Shown in pieces: positions 13,576 through 20,201 of a stretch of DNA of 41,451 nucleotides; position 1 is the first letter of the stretch, and every line of letters starts with the position of its first letter. Origin of the DNA: Actinomycetota bacterium (GTDB lineage: Bacteria; Actinomycetota; Thermoleophilia; RBG-16-64-13); contig JAAYJE010000004.1 in assembly GCA_012523095.1 (NCBI GenBank), forward strand, positions 1 to 41,451, read 5' to 3'. Both the position numbers and the translations under genes were made by a program. The notes under the pieces are model-generated. The model saw nothing but the letters and a program-made list of their open reading frames with translations, searched no databases and was not told the DNA's origin.

Positions 13576-14628
13576 ATGAAGACCAGGTCTAGAACGGTGC
13601 TCGTGGTGACCGCTATGCTCATCATGGTGTTCTCGGCCGCTCTTCTGCCCGGAGGTTGCCGGTCTGCCGATGGCGAACCGGTCAAGACTGAACGGCCTGC
13701 TACAACCGCAGGTACTGCCACAGACGAGATGTCCACCGGCACCATAGGCTCGATTCTCGAACACATTCCGAAGGGGTACGTCCTCGAGGAGAAGATGTAG
13801 GACAGACAAGCGGAGACCACCGCGTCCGCCCTCATCGATGCAGAGAACGAGGTCTGCCGAGTGGTGCAACCGGCCGAATCGGGAGTGGGTGATTCAATCA
13901 CTTTGTTCTCTAAGAACGGCCACACTGCCCTTGACAGCATCAGGCTCCAGCTCTACGGCGCCGAAGCAGGCTTCGACGAGTGTGTGTACATGCTCGACCC
14001 ACTGGCAGCGTGGCGGAGCCAGGTGGTCAAGTCCGCTGAGTCCCAACGGGATGAGCGCAGAGTCCGCATCCTGACGGTCGAGATCACCGAGCCTGAACTG
14101 GATCTCCGGCCATCCGTCGAGGTGGTGGTGGATGAAGACACGGGTCTCAGGGTGAGCGAGAAGTGGAGAGTCGAGGGCGAGACGGCGATGATCATAACAA
14201 GGCGACTGGTGGTCCGCACGCCGCAGATATCCGCCCTTCTCGACCCGGTGTCACTGACTGAGGCGCTGGCCACCCTTGAGCAAGAGAGGTCGGCCAAGCT
14301 CGATCAGCCCCCCTATAAGGTGTTCCAACTGGATGACCCCGCCTTCGTCCTCAAGAACATCGTGCCGGGCGATGATTGGAACCACGTCCGTCTGGAGTAC
14401 TCGAGAGTGGGCGACCCGGACATGATCGCCGTCGTGGTGTCCAGTTGGGGCCTGGCCGAGAAGAGGGCCAACAAGTACCCACCCAAACTCATTGTAGATA
14501 AGAACCGGGCGACGATAGAGACCTCAGACGCCGGGAGCCGCATGTGTTGGGCCGAAGACGGAACTGCCATCCAACTCCAGGCGGGGGATGAGGATGAACT
14601 CCGCTGGTTGGTAGATAGGCTCCGTTAA
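13576..14628 (+). pseudogene. Lipoprotein gene interrupted by an in-frame amber codon
   Basis: The ATG at 13576 opens a signal peptide (TVLVVTAMLIMVFSAALLPGGC) with a lipobox-like Cys, then a Thr-rich linker. A TAG at 13798-13800 ends it after 74 residues (…VLEEKM). The same frame then runs open to 14628 with protein-like sequence (QAETTASALIDAENEVC..., KVFQLDDPAFVLKNIV, GSRMCWAEDGTAIQLQAGD) and a natural TAA stop. Without the TAG it would be one ~350-residue lipoprotein. TAG most simply arises from CAG (Gln). No family is recognised for the globular part. It could still make a short lipopeptide or be read through, but TAG is a normal stop for other genes here. Confidence 0.7.
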
Positions 14629-14639
14629 CGGTCGGGCGT

Positions 14640-15488
14640 GGGAATCGAACTGAGAAGCCCCCCACTTGGAATCTATGCGGGCCGTCTCTTGTCCGAGGTC
14701 CGCTGCCCTCAAGGCCCCCAGGATCCGCCAGACCGCAGAAACGCTCGCCAAGCAGGCTCGGGCCGAAGGCTGGGACTACGAGGCTTATCTGGCCGCCGTC
14801 CTTTCTGAGGAGGTGACCGCCCGTGACTCTCACGGCGGGGAGAACCGGGTGCGTTTTGCCCGCTTCCCCCAGGTGAAGACCCTGGATGACTTCGATTTCG
14901 CCTTCCAGCGCAGTGTGAAGTGCGACGAGGTGATGCACCTGGCCCAGCTCGACTTCCTGCGCGAGAAGAAGAACGTCATCTTCCTGGGGCCTCCGGGAAC
15001 GGGCAAGACGCATCTCTCGATCGCCTTGGCCGTCCAGGCGGCCCGGCTGGGATACCGGGTGCAGTTCGCCACCGCCCAGGGATGGGTGACGAGGCTGGCC
15101 AAGGCCAAGAAGCAGGGGCGCTTGGACGAGGAGCTCGAGAAGCTGGGACGCATCCCCCTTCTCATCGTGGACGAGGTGGGCTACATCCCCTTCGATCCGG
15201 AGGCCGCCTCACTGTTCTTCGCTCTGGTCTCCTCACGCTACGAACGCAGCTCGCTCATCGTCAGCTCCAACAAGACCTTCTCGAGCTGGGCGGAGATCTT
15301 CGGCGATCCGGTGGCGGTGGCCGCTCTTGTCGATCGGCTCGTCCATCACGCAGAAGTCATCGTCATGCGCGGGGAGGGCTACCGCCTGAAAGGCGAGGGC
15401 AAAGAGCTTCTCGAAGGCGAAGGAAGGAACTAGGGGTGCTCAGTTTTCGACCGGCGATTTCTGCTCAAGTTTCAACCGGGGTTGACAC
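14640..15488 (+). mobile_element. IS21-family element, right half only
   Basis: The istB gene is followed by a right-end sequence at about 15436-15488 that ends in TTGACA and carries internal repeats (cagttttcgaccggcg and caagtttcaaccgggg), as in IS21-family termini. The transposase gene istA and the left end are missing: the lipoprotein gene stop lies only ~40 bases before istB. The element is a truncated, presumably immobile remnant. Confidence 0.8.
14666..15433 (+). CDS. istB: IS21-family transposition helper ATPase IstB
   Basis: 255 residues. Family landmarks are the N-terminal ALKAPRIRQTAETLA, EVTARDSHGGENRVRFARFP, Walker A (FLGPPGTGKTHL), Walker B (LLIVDEVGYIPFDPEAA), SSRYERSSLIVSSNK and RLVHHAEVIVMRGEGYRLK. 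IstB is the AAA+ regulator that works with the IstA transposase. The first ~12 residues (MESMRAVSCPRSA) do not look like the normal N-terminus, which suggests a small frameshift or a truncated 5' end. No istA is present, so the protein has no partner locally. Confidence 0.88.
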   Translation: MESMRAVSCPRSAALKAPRIRQTAETLAKQARAEGWDYEAYLAAVLSEEVTARDSHGGENRVRFARFPQVKTLDDFDFAFQRSVKCDEVMHLAQLDFLREKKNVIFLGPPGTGKTHLSIALAVQAARLGYRVQFATAQGWVTRLAKAKKQGRLDEELEKLGRIPLLIVDEVGYIPFDPEAASLFFALVSSRYERSSLIVSSNKTFSSWAEIFGDPVAVAALVDRLVHHAEVIVMRGEGYRLKGEGKELLEGEGRN

Positions 15489-15606
15489 CTGCGCGAGTGG
15501 ATGACCTACCCGCTATCGTCAATATGGGTCTAGCCTCCCTTGCCTCTTGTTGATGTAGCCGTCATACGTAATCCGGACGCCCGTTGGGAGATGCTGATAC
15601 GCTGGA

Positions 15607-15987
15607 TCAATACAATGGTACCCACCTTGCACCCCTATCTTGAGAGCGCAGGTACACGAAGTAGAACTCCCAGTCGTGCTCATGTCTGTCGACAGGTGTG
15701 TAGTTGTCCCCGTAGTATGTCCAGTATTCCCAGCATTCAGATCCGTTGGCCATTGGGACCCGATGGAAATACACCGTCAGTCGCTGGTCGTTCGGATAAG
15801 AGGAGTTGATCACATACCCCTTTCGCGTGGTACCGGTTACCGCCCCGCCAATCTTGAAGGGGACCACCATATCCAGGTCGTCTTCAACATTGATTGACCC
15901 GTCGGCGTTGACATGGGAGCCCTGGCCGCCTACGATCCCCCGTTCGGGGTAACCCTTTCGGGTAGCCCTCAGCATCGGAGGGTCCAC
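15607..15987 (-). pseudogene. Fragment with an NPP1-like HxHDWE motif
   Basis: A minus-strand frame of about 126 residues with no good start. It contains TTRKGYVINSSYPNDQRLTV, CWEYWTYYGDNY and DRHEHDWEFYFVYL. The RHEHDWE heptad resembles the GHRHDWE signature of NPP1/necrosis-inducing-like proteins and related HDWE-containing proteins. The frame stops at TGA after WVPLY, but past it reads SVSASPNGRPDYV before another TGA. Both ends therefore look eroded. Family assignment rests on one motif and is weak. Confidence 0.4.
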
Positions 15988-16160
15988 CGGGTAGCGCTGG
16001 AGCTACGGGCGTGAGACCTGACTGTCTCCTCCGCGATGGACAACTCGGTGGCGATCATCTTGTTCTGCAGCCCTTGTCAGAACAGCTCGAGGATCTCGCG
16101 CTCCCGAGCTGTGAGCACCTCAATTCCGTACAGGGCGCCGTCGTCCGGGTTCTCGGTCAT
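15969..16160 (-). pseudogene. LuxR-type HTH regulator remnant
   Basis: An ATG at 16160 with GGAGG upstream starts MTENPDDGALYGIEVLTARE, then REREILELF. A TGA follows, and then QGLQNKMIATELSIAEETVR and SHARS in the same frame. This is an almost complete LuxR helix-turn-helix (LT.RE.EIL.L...G..NK.IA..L.i...TV..H). The TGA lies just before QGL, and the last helix decays after SHARS. Probably a small response-regulator-like gene killed by a nonsense mutation. Confidence 0.65.
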
Positions 16161-16404
16161 CCGGCCTCCGTTTCCTTGTGGCAATCCTTCCTTCTACGTG
16201 CTGTATGTCCGGCAACCACGTAGATGTGCCAACCTTCGTGGGTCCTGCGCAAGGAAAGTCGCAGACTGCGTAGATTCTCTCCGTCTCCGTCGGAGTGGCT
16301 GGGGTTGGTTCTTCCACTCGTATACACGTGGAGAGGGGCCGAACCCATGACACGGCACGACAAGAATCGGAACCGTGACGGAACCACCGCCGTTGACGAC
16401 AACA
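16161..16404. other. Intergenic, no supported gene
   Basis: About 240 bases between the LuxR remnant and the flx terminator. Both strands carry open frames, but none has a ribosome-binding site or family resemblance. I see nothing else to report here. Confidence 0.3.
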
Positions 16405-16408
16405 AGAA

Positions 16409-16428
16409 GGGGCGCCTTCCGGCGCCCC
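16409..16428 (-). terminator. Terminator of the hdr-flx operon
   Basis: An 8-bp perfect GC stem (GGGGCGCC / GGCGCCCC) with loop TTCC, followed on the minus strand by TTCTTGTTG, lies about 130 bases after the flxA stop. A near-identical hairpin with the same flank follows the flxA fragment at 10377-10751. Confidence 0.65.
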
Positions 16429-16559
16429 CAAACAAAGCGATTCATTCTTACCCAGAGCCCCGACGGTCGGCGTCGGCACCCGGACGGTCCGCATCAAGGC
16501 GGGGCTATGTCACCGATCCTTGACGACCTCGCGGGCCGCCGAGCGAGTGTCGTCAGTTC

Positions 16560-17465
16560 CTACAGTTCGTCCGGCAGCTCCTTCAGCTCCGCCAGCGAGA
16601 AGACGGGCCCATCCACACATACATACTTGGGACCTACGTTGCAGCGGCCGCAGATGCCGATGCCGCACTTCATGCGCTTCTCTAAGGTAGTGTAGGTCTG
16701 TTCGGGGGTGAAGCCCAGCTTCTCGAAACTGATGAGGGCGAACTTGATCATGATGGGCGGTCCGCAGGTGATGGCGATGGTGTTCTCGGGCTTGGGAGCC
16801 ATGCGCTCTAGGACCGTGGGCACCAGGCCTACGTCGCACTGCCAGCCGTCGCAGTCGCGGTCGATGGTGAGCACCAGTTCGATGTCTGAGCGCTCCTGCC
16901 ACTCCTGGACGTCATACCAGTAGGTGAAGTTGGTGGGGTGGGTGGCGCCGTAGAGGATGGTGATGCCGGCGTAGTCGGCGCGGTGCTCCAGAGTGTATTC
17001 CATGGTGGCCTTGAGGGCCGCAGATCCGATGCCGCCGAGGACGTAGAGGATGTGTTTGCCCTTCCAGGCCTCTACCGGGAAGCCGTTACCCATGGGGGCG
17101 CGGATACCCACCTTGTCGCCCACCGAGAGGTTGTGAAGAGCCTTGGTGACCTCGCCGGCCTTCATCACCGAGAACTGGATGAACTCCTTCTCGCTCGGCT
17201 TCGAGCTGATGGCGAAGGTCGACTCACCCACGCCGAAGATGCCGAACTGGCCCACCTGACCCGGTAGGAAGGTGAAGTTCTTCTGCACCTCGGGGTCGTC
17301 GAACTTCATGCGGAAGGTCTTGATGGTGGGGGTCTCTTCGATGATGTCGATGACGGTCGCCACTTCGGGCAGATAGGGATTGCCGCCCAGCTTGCCCGCG
17401 CGGGCGGTGCTGGCGCCGACCACGAGATCGGCGGGAGTGTAGACGCGTTTGCCGTTGTCAGCCAT
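16560..17465 (-). CDS. flxA: FAD/NAD(P)-binding subunit of a Flx-Hdr complex
   Basis: 301 residues. A ferredoxin-reductase-like FAD domain (FLPGQVGQFGIFGVGESTFA, KVGIRAPMGNGFPV) precedes an NAD(P) domain (ILYVLGGIGSAALKA, AITCGPPIMI). A C-terminal 2Fe-2S site has Cys267, 272, 275 and 283 (CGIGICGRCNVGPKYVC). This matches FlxA and anaerobic sulfite reductase B-type proteins. In the FlxABCD-HdrABC complex described in Desulfovibrio it brings electrons from NADH to the Hdr part. The ATG follows the upstream stop directly (TAGATG), with AAGGAGG before it. It is the last gene of the operon and the parent of the two broken copies at 8842-8987 and 10377-10751. Confidence 0.85.
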   Translation of the reverse strand: MADNGKRVYTPADLVVGASTARAGKLGGNPYLPEVATVIDIIEETPTIKTFRMKFDDPEVQKNFTFLPGQVGQFGIFGVGESTFAISSKPSEKEFIQFSVMKAGEVTKALHNLSVGDKVGIRAPMGNGFPVEAWKGKHILYVLGGIGSAALKATMEYTLEHRADYAGITILYGATHPTNFTYWYDVQEWQERSDIELVLTIDRDCDGWQCDVGLVPTVLERMAPKPENTIAITCGPPIMIKFALISFEKLGFTPEQTYTTLEKRMKCGIGICGRCNVGPKYVCVDGPVFSLAELKELPDEL

Positions 17466-18671
17466 CTACGCCTCCTTCCCTTCAGCCACAGCAGGCGCGT
17501 CGCCGGTCGCAGCGGGTGCCTCGCTTGCCGCACCAGCCGCCACCGCCGGTGCCGGCGCGCCCATGACCCGGACGATCTCGCGGATATCGATGCGGGTCGG
17601 GCAGTTCATGATGCAGCGGCCGCAGCCGGAGCACAGCAGGCTGTCGTATTTGTCGGGGTAGTACCAGAACTTGTGGCTGAAGCGGTTGCGAAACCGGTTG
17701 GACTTCTGCGCCCGCGGGTTGTGGCCCGAGGTCTCTTCAGTGTAGAGGGGGTTGAAGCAGTTGTCCCACACCCGGTAGCGCTCGCCGGTGGACTCCACCA
17801 GCTCGTCGTTGATGGAGAAGCAGTAGCAGCTGGGGCACACGTAGGTGCAGGTGCCGCAGGAGATGCAGCGCATGGCCTGGTCGTGCCACCGGTCGTCGGC
17901 GATGTTGTCGTGCAGGTTGTCACGAATGCCTTCGAGGGCGAAGGGCACGTCGATCTTGGCGCCGGCCGCGGTCTTGACCTCGCCGGCCGCCGCGATCTGC
18001 GCGTCGGTGGCGTCGGTGAGCGCCGCGCCGGCCGCCGCCAGGGCCGCCTCGCCTTTCTCGGTGAGCGCTTCGACCACGAAGCCTCCGTCGACCTGGGTGA
18101 AGAGCGCGTCCACGCCCTCCTCCCCGGCCGGGCCGCCGCCTATGGCCGTGCAGAAGCAGGTCGAGCGCGGCTCACGGCAGGTGACTGCCAGCAGCGTGGT
18201 CGCTTCGCGGCGCGCGTTGTAGAGCGGATCATAATAGAAGCCGCCGTAGCCGCCGAAGACCTGGTCCATCTGCACGAACCCGCGAGCATCACAGGGCCGC
18301 AGACCGAAGATGACTTGGGCCGGAGCTTCGTTCTGAGGCTCCACCGTCACCGTCTCGTAAGGTATGGCCACCTCAACCGCCGCGTCGTCGACCGACACCG
18401 GATCAGCCTCCTCGGCCGCCGTGTCGCCACCCGCCGCCTCGGGCTTCACCATCTCATACCCGAACTTGAGGTAGGTCTCGGTCTGTAGGAACACATACTC
18501 CTTGGGCGATTGCTTGGCGAGCAACACGTCAAGCTCAACGTCTTGACCCGACACCCAGGGTTGGAACTGCACCACGCCGTCGGTCTTGACTGGGGCCACC
18601 ACACGGGCCTTCTCGGCCAGTTGGCCCAGGAAGGCCGGCAGCTGATCTTGCTTCAGGAATCTGATCGCCAT
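17466..18671 (-). CDS. 4Fe-4S dicluster subunit (AsrA-like) of the Flx-Hdr complex
   Basis: 401 residues, soluble. The N-terminal part contains FGLRPCDARGFVQMDQVF and CREPRSTCFC, as in the AsrA/FlxB-C-like electron-transfer proteins. The C-terminal half has two ferredoxin-type clusters (CISCGTCTYVCPSCYC and CSGCGRCIMNCPTRIDI). Known relatives relay electrons between the flavin subunit and its partner. A low-complexity Ala/Asp stretch (about residues 80-108) and an Ala-rich tail look like lineage-specific additions. It starts at an ATG with GAAAGGAGGGACG upstream, eleven bases after the preceding gene. Which Flx letter it deserves (B or C) I cannot decide from sequence. Confidence 0.82.
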   Translation of the reverse strand: MAIRFLKQDQLPAFLGQLAEKARVVAPVKTDGVVQFQPWVSGQDVELDVLLAKQSPKEYVFLQTETYLKFGYEMVKPEAAGGDTAAEEADPVSVDDAAVEVAIPYETVTVEPQNEAPAQVIFGLRPCDARGFVQMDQVFGGYGGFYYDPLYNARREATTLLAVTCREPRSTCFCTAIGGGPAGEEGVDALFTQVDGGFVVEALTEKGEAALAAAGAALTDATDAQIAAAGEVKTAAGAKIDVPFALEGIRDNLHDNIADDRWHDQAMRCISCGTCTYVCPSCYCFSINDELVESTGERYRVWDNCFNPLYTEETSGHNPRAQKSNRFRNRFSHKFWYYPDKYDSLLCSGCGRCIMNCPTRIDIREIVRVMGAPAPAVAAGAASEAPAATGDAPAVAEGKEA

Positions 18672-18682
18672 CGTCCCTCCTT

Positions 18683-19657
18683 TCAGTCGCCGAAGTGGTC
18701 GGTAGCAAGGTCGAACAACTGGAATACCGGCTTCTCATCGAGCTTAGTGCCCGGCTCGAAACCGAACATGTCGTAGATCTCCTTGTTCATCTTACGATGC
18801 AACAGGTAGAGCGGGATCTCCACCGGACAGGCGCGGTCGCAGGCGCCGCACGAGGTGCAGCGGCCGGCTACGTGGAACATGTGGATCATCTGAAAGAGTA
18901 GATTCTCCTTGGCGCCCACTTTCTGAGCCACCAACTCCGGCTCCCGCGAGCGGTTCACGCACTTGTCCCAACACACGCACACCGGGCACACGTGGACACA
19001 GGCGAAGCAGCGTATGCAGGTGGCGTAGACTCTCTCCAGCGCGGCCTGTTTCTCGTCGTCGGAGAGGTTCTCGAAGTCGGCGATGTCGCTCCAATCGGGT
19101 CCGCTCTCCTCCCGGTCGGGTTCGGCTTCGAGCGGGCCGGCCACATCGTCCGCGTAGAGGGCGTTGGGATAGCGGCAGCGCCCGCAGACATCTAGAAGCA
19201 CATCATCCTGGGCGAATTCTCTCGTCTCTCCCTTTCCGGTGGTGACGACCACCCTGCCTCTCTCCGGAAACGCGATATCGACGAGTTCGTCCGCGAACTC
19301 CTTCTCGAGCTTGCGCCGGTCGACGATGCCGTCACAGGGCACGCCCACCACGTAGAGCTTCTCCTTGTCGACCAGCTCCTCCTGAAGCAGAGCCACCAAG
19401 GTACGACTGTCGCAGCCCTTCACGCAGAGGCCGATCTTGGCGTCGGCCGGGTCGGGCATGTTGCGCTTGATGAAGGTCACCAGGTTGTGGTGGCAGAGCG
19501 GGGTCCAGATGAGCTGGTCCACGTCCGCCGGGTCTTTCACGAAGGCCGGGACCACCTCGCTCGAGTTGTAGCCCTGCTTCCAGCCGATGAAGTAGTCCAC
19601 TCGGCCGTCCGCGAGCGCCTGGGCCGCGAACTCCCGGATGTGGTCCTGCCGGCTCAT
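18683..19657 (-). CDS. 4Fe-4S dicluster subunit (FlxB/C-like) of the Flx-Hdr complex
   Basis: 324 residues. The N-terminus carries GLCVKGCDSRTLVALLQEEL and VVGVPCDGIVDRRKLE, a pattern shared with hydrogenase/dehydrogenase beta-type iron-sulfur proteins. It is followed by CGRCRYPN and two ferredoxin motifs (CIRCFACVHVCPVCVCWDKC and CTSCGACDRACPVEIPL). It is likely an electron relay in the complex. The ATG overlaps the flxD stop (ATGA), and the gene sits between flxD and the AsrA-like gene. Compared with HdrA-associated relatives nothing is missing. Confidence 0.82.
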   Translation of the reverse strand: MSRQDHIREFAAQALADGRVDYFIGWKQGYNSSEVVPAFVKDPADVDQLIWTPLCHHNLVTFIKRNMPDPADAKIGLCVKGCDSRTLVALLQEELVDKEKLYVVGVPCDGIVDRRKLEKEFADELVDIAFPERGRVVVTTGKGETREFAQDDVLLDVCGRCRYPNALYADDVAGPLEAEPDREESGPDWSDIADFENLSDDEKQAALERVYATCIRCFACVHVCPVCVCWDKCVNRSREPELVAQKVGAKENLLFQMIHMFHVAGRCTSCGACDRACPVEIPLYLLHRKMNKEIYDMFGFEPGTKLDEKPVFQLFDLATDHFGD

Positions 19658-20187
19658 AGGGCCCTCCCTTCACGAGGGCCGAGCTTCTCGACTCCGGCCA
19701 CGAACTCAGTGACCACCTGTTGCCAGCGCTGCCCTTCCGAGGCCGAGACCCAGGTCCATCTGAAACGCTCCTTGGGGATGCCCAGATGGTGGATCATGCG
19801 CTCGAGCAGTTCGAACTTCCGCCGGGCGTAGTAGTTGCCTTCGGAGTAGTGACAATCGCCGGGATGGCAGCCGCTGATGAGCACGCCATCGGCGCCCTTC
19901 TCGAATGCCTTGAGCGCGAACAACGGGTCGACCCGGCCCGTGCAGGGCACGCGGATGAGCCGCAGGTTGGGCGGCTGCTTGAAGCGACCCGTCCCGGCGG
20001 TGTCGGCGCCCGCATAACTGCACCAGTTGCAGACGATGCCTACGATCTTGACCGGGCGATCGCCGGCTGCGCCGTCGGCCGCGACGGCGGCACCCGCACC
20101 TGAGGCCGCGTCGATCGTGCCGGCCGCGGCGGTGTCACCGGCCACGACAGCGGCGTCGTTGGCTTGAGTTGTCGTTTGATCAGCCAT
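19654..20187 (-). CDS. flxD: MvhD/FlxD-type hydrogenase iron-sulfur subunit
   Basis: 177 residues from the ATG at 20187, with AAGGCGG upstream. The first ~45 residues are an Ala/Gly/Asp-rich low-complexity leader. The MvhD/FlxD domain follows: IVGIVCNWCSYAGADTAGTG, IRVPCTGRVDPLFALKAFE, GVLISGCHPGDCHYSEGN. In methanogens MvhD passes electrons from hydrogenase to HdrA; in bacteria FlxD does the same from FlxA. It begins fourteen bases after the hdrA stop. The leader has no counterpart I know in characterised MvhD proteins. Confidence 0.88.
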   Translation of the reverse strand: MADQTTTQANDAAVVAGDTAAAGTIDAASGAGAAVAADGAAGDRPVKIVGIVCNWCSYAGADTAGTGRFKQPPNLRLIRVPCTGRVDPLFALKAFEKGADGVLISGCHPGDCHYSEGNYYARRKFELLERMIHHLGIPKERFRWTWVSASEGQRWQQVVTEFVAGVEKLGPREGRAL

Positions 20188-20201
20188 CTTCACCGCCTTT
20201 C

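Noticed and set aside
13798-13800. Pyrrolysine encoded by the amber codon in the lipoprotein
   Set aside because: TAG is the normal stop of several intact genes here (istB, macro-domain, GGDEF, ubiD), no pyl genes are visible, and the protein is not a known Pyl-containing family.
4925-16160. Alternative genetic code with UGA read as tryptophan
   Set aside because: Several intact genes in the same region end at TGA within 4-base start/stop overlaps (ABC ATPase and permease, methyltransferase, SnoaL-type gene), and the toxin and VanZ-like genes also end at TGA. The broken frames also contain TAG codons and frameshifts. Ordinary decay explains the pattern better.
17673-18488. Long plus-strand frames opposite the hdr-flx operon and opposite hdrA, mobAB and mqnE
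   Set aside because: They are GC-driven antisense shadows of clearly conserved minus-strand genes, with no start signals of their own.
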